A stretch of 64,000 nucleotides of DNA. Origin: Egbenema bharatensis (GTDB taxonomy: Bacteria; Cyanobacteriota; Cyanobacteriia; Elainellales; Elainellaceae). Positions 8,608-17,755 of this stretch are shown piece after piece. The notes under the pieces are model-generated. The model worked only from the letters and a program-made list of their open reading frames with translations. It made no database searches and was not told the DNA's origin. Each line of letters begins with the position of its first letter. Within the stretch, counting starts at the first letter, position 1. The DNA lies in contig NZ_CP182236.1 in the NCBI RefSeq assembly GCF_048077055.1, positions 6,882,001 to 6,946,000 on the forward strand, read 5' to 3'. The translations under genes and the position numbers were made by a program.

Positions 8608-8817
8608 ATGTCAAAACGTGAGCAATTAATTCAAGAACTTGAACAAGCTCCTGAAAAGCTAGTTCAAACAGTGTTGGACTTTTTACACCGGGTCAAGGCA
8701 ACCCGTAAACCTCATCCCCTTGCAAAATTTGCAGGAATTTTGAGCGATGCCAAGGCAGCAGAACTTCAACAAACGATCGCAGCAGATTGTCGGCAGGTTG
8801 ATTTGCATGAGTGGTGA
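8608..8817 (+). CDS. DUF2281-like small antitoxin, orphaned
   Basis: A 69-residue protein beginning MSKREQLIQELEQAPEKLVQ, with the helical VLDFLHRVKATR segment and the HPLAKFAGILSD motif of VapB-like cyanobacterial antitoxins. The frame is intact and overlaps the start of what was once a PIN toxin (remnant at 8807). With the toxin gone it is an orphan antitoxin. Confidence 0.7.
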   Translation: MSKREQLIQELEQAPEKLVQTVLDFLHRVKATRKPHPLAKFAGILSDAKAAELQQTIAADCRQVDLHEW

Positions 8818-8851
8818 GATTGCGCTAGATATATCCGTTGCTATTCGTTAA
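8807..8851 (+). pseudogene. VapC toxin remnant of 14 codons
   Basis: Starting inside the end of the preceding antitoxin, ATG at 8807 reads MSGEIALDISVAIR and then TAA. This is the canonical first strand of a PIN toxin (LDTSVAI, with T to I). It is truncated right after the first strand, and the sequence beyond has no PIN continuation. Confidence 0.65.
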
Positions 8852-8921
8852 TAAGGCGAGAAGCAGGTGAGAAGCAACTTATCTAATCTAAACATGGAGT
8901 TTCATTCGAGGAAGCAAAATT

Positions 8922-9329
8922 ATGTCCCACTTCACCTCGATCCAAACCCAGCTTAGGCATCCCGAAGCCCTAATCAAAGCTCTGGCAGACCTGGGCTTGT
9001 ATACTGTTGAAGTTCATGCGATCGCCCAGCATCTCCACGGATTTGCAGGGGATATTCGATCTGAAACGGCGGAGATCATCATTCGGCGACAGTTTTTGGG
9101 GCCGATGAGTAATGACATTGGGTTCAAGCGACAACCCGATGAAACCTTTCAAGCCATCATTTCGGAATACGATCGCCTGCAATATTCTCCACAATGGCTC
9201 GATCGGCTGACCCAACGCTATGCTTACCATGCCCTGGTGCAAACTGCCCCAATGGAAGGATTTGCGATCGAACAGGAAGAGGTTTTACCCGACGGCACGA
9301 TTCGGCTGGTTTTAGGAAGATGGGTTTAA
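8922..9329 (+). CDS. ycf35: Ycf35-like protein (DUF1257)
   Basis: A 135-residue soluble protein. MSHFTSIQTQLRHPEALIKA is the hallmark N-terminus of the Ycf35/DUF1257 family found in cyanobacteria and plastids. The central SNDIGFKRQPDETFQAIISE and the C-terminal LPDGTIRLVLGRWV are also typical. Function is not established; no cofactor site is visible. It stands alone, 160 bases upstream of hemC on the same strand. Length is normal for the family. Confidence 0.88.
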   Translation: MSHFTSIQTQLRHPEALIKALADLGLYTVEVHAIAQHLHGFAGDIRSETAEIIIRRQFLGPMSNDIGFKRQPDETFQAIISEYDRLQYSPQWLDRLTQRYAYHALVQTAPMEGFAIEQEEVLPDGTIRLVLGRWV

Positions 9330-9493
9330 GCTCGCAAGTTGTTCGCCAAACCAGAAAAATGGATTGGCTGGGGCGGACTAATTGAAACCGGATAGAAACC
9401 TTAATTTATGCCCCTCCTGCGGTAAGCTGATTAAGTGCTTAAAATCGCCCGACTACTCAACGTTTCGCAGTTTTTCTAAACACTTCTTTACAG

Positions 9494-10453
9494 ATGGTTT
9501 CAAGTCCTCCTCGTCCAATTCGGATCGGTTCTCGCAAAAGTCAGCTCGCCCTTGTGCAAACCTACTGGGTGCAGGAACAGCTTCAGCAGCGGTTCACCGA
9601 TCGCAAATTTGAAGTTCACACCATGAGTACCCAGGGTGACAAGATCCTGGATGTGGCCCTGGCAAAAATTGGTGATAAGGGTCTATTTACCAAAGAATTA
9701 GAAGTTGGGATGTTGAATGGCGATATTGACTTTGCCGTGCATTCCCTCAAGGACTTACCGACTCGCCTGCCCGAAGGATTGATGCTGGGTTGCGTCACCG
9801 AGCGGGAAGATCCAGCCGATGCCCTGGTCGTCCATGCCAACCATCAAGACAAACAGTTGGATACCCTTCCCGAAGGCGCAGTGGTTGGTACGTCTTCCCT
9901 GCGTCGCCTGGCGCAACTGCGCTACCACTACCCCCACCTTGCCTTTAAAGACATTCGCGGCAACCTCAATACCCGTCTGCAAAAGCTGGATGATGGCGAG
10001 TACGATGCCATTATTCTGGCTGTCGCTGGCTTAAAACGGTTGGGAATGGGCGATCGGGTTCATCAGGTGATTCCCTCCGAAGTCTCCCTGCATGCCGTTG
10101 GACAGGGGGCACTGGGCATTGAATGTCGTGCTGCCGATGAAGAAATCATCGAACTCCTGCTGGCATTACAGCATCAGCCCACCGCCGCTCGCTGCTATGC
10201 CGAACGCGCCTTTCTGCGAGAACTGGAGGGTGGATGTCAGGTGCCCATTGGCGTAAACACCACTTTAGAGGGTGATGTATTGAGCTTGACGGGCATGGTG
10301 GCCAGTGTTGATGGTAAAAAGATGGTGAAGGGAACCGTGACGGGGCAGGCATCGGATGCAGAGGCGATCGGCATTCAACTGGCCAAAGATCTACGGGAGC
10401 AAGGTGCAACTGAAATTTTGGCAGCCATCTTCGCTGAAATTCAAAGGGGTTAG
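9494..10453 (+). CDS. hemC: porphobilinogen deaminase (hydroxymethylbilane synthase)
   Basis: A 319-residue enzyme that joins four porphobilinogen molecules into hydroxymethylbilane in heme and chlorophyll synthesis. Family motifs are clear: IRIGSRKSQLALVQT near the N-terminus, KDLPTRLPEGL, GTSSLRRLAQLR, and ELEGGCQVPIG with the cysteine (about residue 248) that carries the dipyrromethane cofactor. The ATG at 9494 gives the usual length. It is cytoplasmic, and no other tetrapyrrole genes adjoin it. Confidence 0.97.
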   Translation: MVSSPPRPIRIGSRKSQLALVQTYWVQEQLQQRFTDRKFEVHTMSTQGDKILDVALAKIGDKGLFTKELEVGMLNGDIDFAVHSLKDLPTRLPEGLMLGCVTEREDPADALVVHANHQDKQLDTLPEGAVVGTSSLRRLAQLRYHYPHLAFKDIRGNLNTRLQKLDDGEYDAIILAVAGLKRLGMGDRVHQVIPSEVSLHAVGQGALGIECRAADEEIIELLLALQHQPTAARCYAERAFLRELEGGCQVPIGVNTTLEGDVLSLTGMVASVDGKKMVKGTVTGQASDAEAIGIQLAKDLREQGATEILAAIFAEIQRG

Positions 10454-10601
10454 AAACAAGAGAACTCATTGGCAGAACTCATTGAACTTTTGACGGAGGA
10501 TTGTTGTAGATTGGTAAAAACTTGGTAACAAATCTCAATCTTTAAAGTCCAGCGAGATTTGCGGCCGAAGCTTGTTGATAGCAGGGAACACAGGGATTAC
10601 T

Positions 10602-12080
10602 ATGCGAATTCTGTTTGTTGCAGCGGAGGCAGTTCCGATTGCGAAGGTCGGGGGAATGGGTGATGTGGTGGGTGCGTTACCCAAAGTCCTCAAGGCGATG
10701 GGGCACGATGTCCGAATCTTTATGCCCTACTACGGTTTCCTGCCTGACAAGATGAAGGTTCCCAAGGAGCCAGTCTGGAAGGGTACGGCAATGCTCCAGG
10801 ACTTTGAAGTGTACGAGTCTAAGTTGCCCAAGAGCGATGTGCCGCTTTATCTCTTCGGGCATCCCTCTTTCTCACCCCGTCGAATTTATTATGGAGAAGA
10901 TGAGGACTGGCGGTTCACGCTGTTTGCCAATGGAGCAGTTGAGTTTTGCTGGAACTACTGGAAGCCGGACGTGGTGCATTGTCATGACTGGCATACGGGC
11001 ATGATCCCGGTCTGGCTCCACGAAGATCCCAGCATTAAAACCATCTTTACGATTCACAACCTGGCCTATCAGGGGCCGTGGCGGTGGCGGCTGGAGCAGA
11101 TTACCTGGTGTCCCTGGTATATGCAGGGGCACAATACGATGGCGGCGGCGGTACAGTTCGCTGACCTGGTGACAACAGTTTCCCCCACCTACGCTGAGCA
11201 AATCCGTACGCCCGCCTATGGCGAACAGTTAGACGGGTTGCTGTCCTTCATTAGCGGTAAGACCGTCGGGATTCTCAATGGGATTGACCGCGATTCCTAC
11301 AATCCTGAAACCGATCGCTATATCAACCAGAATTTCAATGCCGAAACGCTGGATGATCGGATCGAAAATAAAATTGCTCTACAAGAGGAAATGGGGCTGG
11401 AGGTGAATTCTAAAGCCTTCCTGCTGGGGATGGTGTCTCGCCTGGTGGAGCAAAAAGGGCTGGATCTAGTGCTGCAAATCCTCGATCGCTTTATTGCCTA
11501 CAGTGATGCGCAGTTTGTAGTGCTGGGGACGGGCGATCGCTATTACGAAACGCAATTATGGCATCTGGCTTCCCGTTATCCGGGTCGGGTTTCCGCCTAC
11601 ATTCTGCACAATGAAACCCTGGCCCGACGGATCTATGCCGGAACCGATGCCTTCCTGATGCCCTCCCGGTTTGAACCCTGCGGTATCAGTCAGATGATGG
11701 CACTGCGCTATGGTTGTGTGCCGATCGTTCGGCAAACGGGAGGATTGGTGGATACCGTCACCCACCACGAGCCGATGAACAATGCCGGAACTGGCTACTG
11801 CTTCGATCGCTATGAACCCCTCGACCTGTATACCTGTCTGGTGAGAGCCTGGGAGGCCTACCACTTCCCCGATGCCTGGCGGAGATTGCAGCAGCGTGGC
11901 ATGGCGCAAAACTTTGGTTGGGATAAGTCGGCGGTGGAGTACGTTAAGGCGTACAAGCGGGTGCTGGGTTTACCGGAAGATAGCCCTGAGCCAGGGGAAT
12001 CATCAACGGATAGCCCAACGTCTCAACCTATATCTGGAACGCCAACCACCCCAGGGGATAAGCATCCGGAGTTGGTTTAA
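10602..12080 (+). CDS. glgA: glycogen (starch) synthase
   Basis: A 492-residue GT5 enzyme that adds glucose from ADP-glucose to glycogen. The ATG at 10602 is chosen because it opens MRILFVAAEAVPIAKVGGMG, placing the substrate-binding KVGG motif at residues 15-18. HCHDWHTGMIPVWL, GILNGIDRDSYNP and SRFEPCGISQMMALRYG (donor-binding C-terminal domain) are present. The C-terminal 25 residues are low-complexity Ser/Thr/Pro. The gene is monocistronic, with the dispersed palindrome about 90 bases downstream. Confidence 0.96.
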   Translation: MRILFVAAEAVPIAKVGGMGDVVGALPKVLKAMGHDVRIFMPYYGFLPDKMKVPKEPVWKGTAMLQDFEVYESKLPKSDVPLYLFGHPSFSPRRIYYGEDEDWRFTLFANGAVEFCWNYWKPDVVHCHDWHTGMIPVWLHEDPSIKTIFTIHNLAYQGPWRWRLEQITWCPWYMQGHNTMAAAVQFADLVTTVSPTYAEQIRTPAYGEQLDGLLSFISGKTVGILNGIDRDSYNPETDRYINQNFNAETLDDRIENKIALQEEMGLEVNSKAFLLGMVSRLVEQKGLDLVLQILDRFIAYSDAQFVVLGTGDRYYETQLWHLASRYPGRVSAYILHNETLARRIYAGTDAFLMPSRFEPCGISQMMALRYGCVPIVRQTGGLVDTVTHHEPMNNAGTGYCFDRYEPLDLYTCLVRAWEAYHFPDAWRRLQQRGMAQNFGWDKSAVEYVKAYKRVLGLPEDSPEPGESSTDSPTSQPISGTPTTPGDKHPELV

Positions 12081-12170
12081 TCCAGGTAAACAGAACACAG
12101 ATGGCAGGAGTGCGAGCATTACCTGCATGAAAAGTCAGAATCAATCCTCTAAAACTTTTTCTGAAACTCT

Positions 12171-12196
12171 TGTAGGGTGGGCATCTTGCCCGCCCC
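12171..12196. repeat. dispersed palindromic element, copy 1
   Basis: The sequence TAGGGTGGGCATCTTGCCCG continues into CCCC and can form a hairpin. It lies 3' of glgA and is the inverse of the GGGCGGGCAAGATGCCCACC copies elsewhere. The rest of 12081-12363 has no gene that I can support. Confidence 0.75.
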
Positions 12197-12363
12197 TTTC
12201 GTTTAGCTGATCGTTTATCTCTGAAATCCTTCCTGTCCTTGAAATCTTCCTTAAGGAGATAGGACAACTTAGGGCAATGAACTTACGCTGATGGTTGGAG
12301 ATTTACACTACCGTAAACTCCTCATCCGTCACTGAATGAATTTGCCGATAAGGAAGGAAAACT

Positions 12364-12924
12364 ATGCCGCTTTTTGATGTGATCCGGGGCGCACTGAGCA
12401 ATCCCAATCAACAAGCCAGTAATGATCAACTGGGAACCATCCTGCAAACGGTGCAGCAGATCTCGAATCAGCAAGGGGTAAACCCGATCGCAACCCAGGC
12501 GGCCCTGTCTGTTGTTGGCAACTATGTCCGATCGTCGCTGCAACAGCAGCGCAATACCCAGGGAAATGCTAGAGCAGAGGCGATCGTGGATCAGTATGCG
12601 GGAACTTCCCCCAATCGATCGGCGTTGGATGCGTTATTCAATTCCAACCAACAGCAGCAAGTTGCCCAGGAAGCCTCTGCCAAGTCTGGAATTAATGCCA
12701 GCACGATTCAGGCAATGTTGCCCCTTCTGGTGCCGATCATTCTTTACCTGTTGAAGACGGGAGCCAGCAAATCAAACAATCAGGCTCCGGCTGCGAATAC
12801 TGCGAGTAATGCGGGGGGTGGGATGAACTCCGTCCTCAGTGCCTTCCTGGATGCAGATAACAGCGGATCAGTGGATATTGCCGATGCTATCTCGGTCGCC
12901 AGTCAGTTCCTCAACCGGCGATAA
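12364..12924 (+). CDS. DUF937-like protein with a Ca-binding-type C-terminus
   Basis: A 186-residue Gln/Asn/Ser-rich protein. Residues 1 to about 135 look like the DUF937/YidB family (MPLFDVIRGALSNPNQ and INASTIQAMLPLLVPIIL). The C-terminus has DADNSGSVDIADAI, an EF-hand or dockerin-type loop, followed by VASQFLNRR. There is no signal peptide, and one moderately hydrophobic segment near 120. AAGGAAAA precedes the ATG. Function unknown. Confidence 0.7.
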   Translation: MPLFDVIRGALSNPNQQASNDQLGTILQTVQQISNQQGVNPIATQAALSVVGNYVRSSLQQQRNTQGNARAEAIVDQYAGTSPNRSALDALFNSNQQQQVAQEASAKSGINASTIQAMLPLLVPIILYLLKTGASKSNNQAPAANTASNAGGGMNSVLSAFLDADNSGSVDIADAISVASQFLNRR

Positions 12925-12976
12925 ACAATCGGGACTGAAGTTCAGAAATTTAACTTAGAAAAATAGGAACTGCAAA

Positions 12977-13498
12977 ATGCAGCTCAGATGCTTGCTGTGG
13001 GGAGGGATGACGGCGATCGTTGCGTTAATGACTCCGTCAATGCTCTTGTTTTCTCCTGAAATTGCTCTAGCTCAACCAACCGACCTTGGGACTGACCATC
13101 AAAATGGCGATGGGAGTCCGATCGAGGGTGAGACTACGCCTGAAGCAGAGCGTATTCCGGGTGATTTAACGCGACTATTTGAAAAAATTTGGCTTGTCAC
13201 TGAGGCAACCACCGAACCTGCCTTCGGTAGTCTCTATGTATTCTTGCCCAACGGTACGCTTTTATCCACATCCTGCGGCGAAACCTATCGCATTGCAACG
13301 TGGTTGGTGCCCGATCGAGAAATCCCGGATGTATTGGAAGTGACGGAGGATGGCGAAGTTGCCTACAGGGCGGAATTTCTGGAGTTGACCAGTACCACTT
13401 TACGGTTGCGCCAGGATCTAGTTCGTAGTGGTGAGACAGTCGAAGTTACCTTTACTGCGGTTGAGGAGGAGTTCGTCTGTCCAGATTTGCCTCGGTGA
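12977..13498 (+). CDS. exported hypothetical protein
   Basis: A 173-residue protein with a signal peptide (residues 1 to about 32: a hydrophobic core MTAIVALMTPSMLLF, cut after ALA). The mature part is acidic with alternating hydrophobic strands (GSLYVFLPNGTLLSTSCGET), suggesting a small beta-rich domain. Two cysteines could form a disulfide. It lies 50 bases after the DUF937 gene on the same strand and may be co-transcribed. No function recognised. Confidence 0.6.
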   Translation: MQLRCLLWGGMTAIVALMTPSMLLFSPEIALAQPTDLGTDHQNGDGSPIEGETTPEAERIPGDLTRLFEKIWLVTEATTEPAFGSLYVFLPNGTLLSTSCGETYRIATWLVPDREIPDVLEVTEDGEVAYRAEFLELTSTTLRLRQDLVRSGETVEVTFTAVEEEFVCPDLPR

Positions 13499-13505
13499 TC
13501 AAGGA

Positions 13506-13527
13506 GGGGCGCACAGCAGTGCGCCCC
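13506..13527. terminator. GC-rich hairpin between convergent genes
   Basis: A perfect 9-bp stem, GGGGCGCAC with GTGCGCCCC around an AGCA loop, lies 8 bases after the exported hypothetical and 50 bases from the end of typA on the other strand. There is no U-run, so it is a candidate bidirectional transcription stop or mRNA end protector. Confidence 0.5.
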
Positions 13528-13579
13528 TATCTGTGCGTCCCCCTATTAGGTTGGAACTGCCCAATTGGTTTACCGTAAT

Positions 13580-15369
13580 TTACCGCTTCGCCAACTTCTT
13601 CGACAGTTTCCGCAGACGAATCGATTTGGGTGTCACTTCTAGCAGTTCATCCGGGCCAATGTATTCCAGTGCCCGTTCCAGGCTCATATCCACCGGAGCT
13701 TGAAGCTGCACCAGTTCCTCACCGCTAGAGGCCCGGTGGTTGGTGAGCTGCTTGGTTTTACAGACATTCAGCTCCAGATCCTGCGGGCGATTGTGTTCAC
13801 CGACAATCATGCCTTTATAGACCTTTGTACCCGGCGTGATGAAGAACACTCCCCGATCTTCCGCGTTCTTCATGGCATAGAAAGTGGCCGTGCCCTCTTC
13901 AAAGGCAATCAGAACTCCGTTACGACGAGTTTCCACATCCCCAGACAGCGATCGATAGTCCAAAAAGCTGTGGTTCATGATGCCATCCCCACGAGTCAGG
14001 CGCATGAATTCACCCCGGAAGCCGATCAGTCCACGAGCCGGAATCACAAACTCTAGCTGAGTCCGTCCGTTGCCGCCGACCCGCATATCCTGCATTTCGC
14101 CCTTGCGCTGACCCAGCCGCTCAATACAGCCGCCCACTGCCTCTTCGGGGACATCCAGCACCAGTAGCTCAAACGGTTCGCAGGGTTGCCCATTCACTTC
14201 CCGGTAAATCACCTGCGGCTGAGACACCTGGAACTCATACCCTTCCCGCCGCATGGTTTCGATCAGGATACCCAGGTGCAGTTCGCCCCGTCCGGAAACC
14301 AGGAACTTATCAGGCGAATCGGTTTCATCCACCCGCAGGGCTACGTTCGTTTCCAGTTCCCGCATCAGGCGATCGCGCACCTGCCGGGAGGTGACATAAT
14401 CGCCCTCCTGTCCAGCAAAGGGGGAGTCGTTGACCGAGAAGGTCATTTGCAGGGTGGGTTCATCGACTTTAATTAGAGGCAGGGCCTGGGGTTCATTGGG
14501 ATCGGTAATCGTTTCCCCAATATTGGCATCCGCGAATCCAGCCACCGCGACAATGTTTCCGGCCAGACTTCCTCCAGGTCAATCCGCTTCAGCCCCTCAA
14601 AGCCCATGAGCTTGCTGATTTTAGCTTTGACGATCGACCCATCTTCCTTCACCAGAGCCGCCTGCTGTCCCATGCGCAGTGTGCCGTTGTGAATTCTGCC
14701 GATCACAATTCGGCCCAGATAGTCGGAATAGTCCAGGGTGGTGACTTGCAATTGCAGCGGCTTAGTGGCATCCCCAACCGGCGGCGGCACATGGTCGAGG
14801 ATTTCCTCAAACAGCGGCTGCATATCGACCGATTCTTCCTCCAGATCTTTCTTGGCAAAGCCCGATAGACCAGAGGCAAACAGGTAGGGAAACTCGCACT
14901 GATCATCATCGGCTCCCAATTCCAGGAACAGATCCAGCACCTTGTCGATCGCCCCGTAGGGATCCGCCTGGGGTCGATCGATTTTGTTGACAACGACGAT
15001 CGGCCGTAGCCCTTTCTCCAGAGCTTTTTTCAAAACAAATCGAGTTTGGGGCATCGGGCCTTCGTTGGCATCCACAATCAGGATACAGCCGTCTACCATG
15101 CCCAGCACCCGCTCGACTTCACCCCCAAAATCCGCGTGGCCAGGGGTATCTACGATATTAATCACCGTCTCTTTGTAGCGAACGGCAGTATTTTTTGACA
15201 GAATTGTAATCCCCCGCTCCCGCTCCAGAGCGTTAGAGTCCATCACACAGTCCGGAACGTCTTCACCTTCGCGGAATGTGCCAGACTGTTTCAAAAGGGC
15301 ATCAACGAGCGTTGTTTTGCCGTGGTCAACGTGGGCAATGATGGCAACATTGCGAATGGCTGCACTCAT
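13580..15369 (-). pseudogene. typA: TypA/BipA translational GTPase with a single-base frameshift
   Basis: Two frames make one full-length TypA (about 596 residues). The N-terminal piece 14473-15369 has G1 AHVDHGKTTLVDALL, G3 DTPGHADFGGEVERV and G4 NKID. The C-terminal piece has AGFADANIGETITDP, the EF-G-like domains and the TypA-specific tail. They join near 14562-14572 if one base is added (LEE then LAGNIVAVAGF). The total length of 1790 is one short of a multiple of three. TypA is a ribosome-associated stress GTPase and nearly universal in cyanobacteria, so a consensus error is as likely as true loss. Confidence 0.93.
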
Positions 15370-15836
15370 AGGAAAATTCCGGTAGGTTTATAGGACTGAG
15401 CTAAGGTGAACGGGAAATTCGGGATTTCGGATTTTAGACTTTGGCTGGATTCAGGTGGAAGCAGGAGCGGTGATGGCTCGATCTGCTCAACTGAATGCCG
15501 GAGAAGGGCAAAACCCCGATCGGTTCTTAAGAAAGTTTTCCTTGTCAAACAGAAATCTTTATGTAAAGAAGCCGTAACGATCTTAGCTTAATGTGAAGGC
15601 GATCGGTTGAGATTGATCGGAGATTGTGAATGAGGAAAAAACGCTCAGGCTGCTTCATCCAGTGGCGCGATCGCAGAATTTGAGAGTTTAAATTTCTAAT
15701 CTATTCAATAAATGCAACGGATTAATGCAATAAGCGCATGACGTTCGGATTTCTGTATCCCAGGTTATAGATCATTCCCCCGTAGATTGAGGCAAACTAG
15801 TGAGTGAGGTCTGTTTGATAAGAGTCAAGGTTCATA
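15370..15836. other. non-coding stretch upstream of typA
   Basis: About 470 bases between divergent genes. I see no gene, tRNA or repeat that I can support. It should hold the typA promoter (minus strand) and that of the 53-residue gene at 15837. It contains CGATCG sites. Confidence 0.5.
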
Positions 15837-15998
15837 ATGAGTGACACACTGCAATCCCCAAAAAAATCGGAAACCGCGTTTCAAATAGCAGCAAATAGCC
15901 ATATTGACCCTACGTTTAACTTCGACCTATGGGCGGGTGCGGTCAAGCGGCAGATGCTGGCTTCCCTTAAAAGACGTGAAAGTATGCGTAATGCATAA
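15837..15998 (+). CDS. 53-residue conserved-looking small protein
   Basis: ATG at 15837 opens MSDTLQSPKKSETAF and runs to TAA at 15998. The C-terminal half, FDLWAGAVKRQMLASLKRR, is an amphipathic basic helix with Trp and has strong coding character. It resembles small cyanobacterial hypothetical proteins with an LWAxAVxxQML-type helix, but that recall is unverified. It is soluble and has no cysteines. No upstream purine-rich site is obvious. Confidence 0.5.
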   Translation: MSDTLQSPKKSETAFQIAANSHIDPTFNFDLWAGAVKRQMLASLKRRESMRNA

Positions 15999-16174
15999 GT
16001 GACTAGTTAAAAGCCAGTGAGAATCAGGTTTTGATCGGATAGGAAAAACTGGTTAAAGTGAGTGGGCGATCGACGGCTGCCGAGATGCAGTTCATCGATC
16101 GCTCTTTGTTTGGTTTAAACTGATGCTTTTTTATGCTCTGCTTAGAATTTAGACCAAATGTGTTGACATCCACG

Positions 16175-16208
16175 ACAATACGCGACAATACGCGACAATA
16201 CGACAATA
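16175..16208. repeat. 10-base tandem repeat
   Basis: Three or so tandem GCGACAATAC units followed by a partial CGACAATA. It is too short and spacerless to be CRISPR. It lies in a 310-base gap (15999-16308) with no other feature that I can support. Confidence 0.75.
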
Positions 16209-16308
16209 AAACGCTGCCCGGATTGGATTTGGGTAAGAATCCTGTCGCTTCAGCGGCTCATCTTCAGCCAGCTCAATCGGTAGCATCTATCCTGATTCCA
16301 GATTTATT

Positions 16309-17697
16309 ATGTTCCTGAATAAAAGTGCTCTGATTTTGGACAATCCCAGTCAACTCAATTACGGGGTTGCGGTAACTGATATTGATGCGGATGGAGCCTT
16401 CGAGCTAGTGGTTGCCGGATTTGGGCAGCGAAATTTGGTGCTGCAATGGACGGAGCAGGGGTTTGTCGATGTTGCCCCTGAGGAATTAGCTGATCTGGGC
16501 AGACAGGCGATCGGCGTGGCGGCGGGTGACTTTGATGGGGATGGACAGGAAGAAATTTATGTGCTGAATACCGATTCGTTTCAGGGGCGGAAGCAATTTG
16601 GCGATCGATTGTTTGATTGGCAGGAGAATCAATGGGTCGATTTGTTTTCCCTACCGCAAAATCAGGATTCGCTCAACCTGACGGCTGGGCGATCGGTGGC
16701 CTGGGTCGATCGGGATGGCGATGGGCGGTATGGCTGTTTGGTGGCAAATTATGGGGGGCCGATTCGGTTATATGAGTTAAATGGAGATGGCATGATTGCG
16801 GATGTTGCCCAGGAGGCAGGATTGGCCTTCGTTACGGGGGGGCGAGGCATTGTGGCGCTGTCCCTGGTGTCCGATCGGATGGATATTTTCATGGCCAACG
16901 AAAATAGTCCTAACTTCCTGTTTCGCAATCAGGGAGATGGCACCTATGTCGATATTGCGGGAATGGCTGGGGTCAGCGATCCGCTTCAGCATGGACGGGG
17001 GATTGCCGTACTGGATGCCGATGGCGATGGCCGGATGGATCTGGTCTATGGCAACTGGGAAGGGCAGCACCGTCTGTACGCTCAGTATGCTCCTGGCAAG
17101 TTTCAGGATATTGCCTCCCGCGCGTTGGCAATGCCGTCTCGAATTCGCACAGTGATTGCAGCGGATTTTGATAATGATGGCCACGAAGAGATCTTCTTTA
17201 ACAATATTGGTCAGCCCAATCGGCTGTTTGGCTGGCGGAACAATAAATGGACGGCTCTGGACATTGGGGAAGCCCTGGAACCGAGGGGACTGGGCACTGG
17301 AGCGGCCGTTGGCGATTTTGATGGCGATGGTCGGCTGGAATTGCTGATTGCCCACGGCGAATCGGGCGAACAACCCCTCTCGCTCTACCACACTGCGTCC
17401 AACCAAAATTTCTGGCTGCGTGTTCTCCCCCTCACGCTGCAAGGGGCCCCTGCCCGTGGCGCGGTTGTAACGCTCACTGCCAATGACCGTACCCAAATTC
17501 GATCGATCGATGCGGGAAGTGGCTACCTCTGCCAGATGGAGCCAGTCGCTCATTTTGGTTTGGGAAGTGAGTCGGCGATCGATGCCGTAACTGTACGATG
17601 GCCCGATGGGAAGGCAGTGCGGATTTCATCGCCGCAAGTGAATCAGGTGTTGCGGGTGGAGTATCCTGGAGTGCCGATATCAGATGAAGTAGAATAA
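16309..17697 (+). CDS. CRTAC1-like FG-GAP/VCBS repeat protein
   Basis: A 462-residue protein with a run of FG-GAP beta-propeller repeats marked by calcium-type loops: DIDADG, DFDGDG, DRDGDG, DADGDG, DFDNDG and DFDGDG. The C-terminal 100 residues (ARGAVVTLTANDRTQIRSID, then SGYLC and VTVRWPDGK) are an ASPIC/UnbV domain, which defines the CRTAC1 family. The predicted fold is a seven-bladed propeller. There is no classical signal peptide, although many homologues are secreted; an earlier in-frame start was not found. Function in cyanobacteria is unproven. Confidence 0.88.
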   Translation: MFLNKSALILDNPSQLNYGVAVTDIDADGAFELVVAGFGQRNLVLQWTEQGFVDVAPEELADLGRQAIGVAAGDFDGDGQEEIYVLNTDSFQGRKQFGDRLFDWQENQWVDLFSLPQNQDSLNLTAGRSVAWVDRDGDGRYGCLVANYGGPIRLYELNGDGMIADVAQEAGLAFVTGGRGIVALSLVSDRMDIFMANENSPNFLFRNQGDGTYVDIAGMAGVSDPLQHGRGIAVLDADGDGRMDLVYGNWEGQHRLYAQYAPGKFQDIASRALAMPSRIRTVIAADFDNDGHEEIFFNNIGQPNRLFGWRNNKWTALDIGEALEPRGLGTGAAVGDFDGDGRLELLIAHGESGEQPLSLYHTASNQNFWLRVLPLTLQGAPARGAVVTLTANDRTQIRSIDAGSGYLCQMEPVAHFGLGSESAIDAVTVRWPDGKAVRISSPQVNQVLRVEYPGVPISDEVE

Positions 17698-17755
17698 CAG
17701 CACAGGGAAAAGCTTCTCCAGCCAAAGACTTTGCGGCGTTCCTGGGACAGTCTTT

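Noticed and set aside
16175..16208. Short repeat array that could be a mini-CRISPR
   Set aside because: The repeats are 10 bases with no spacers; no cas genes are nearby.
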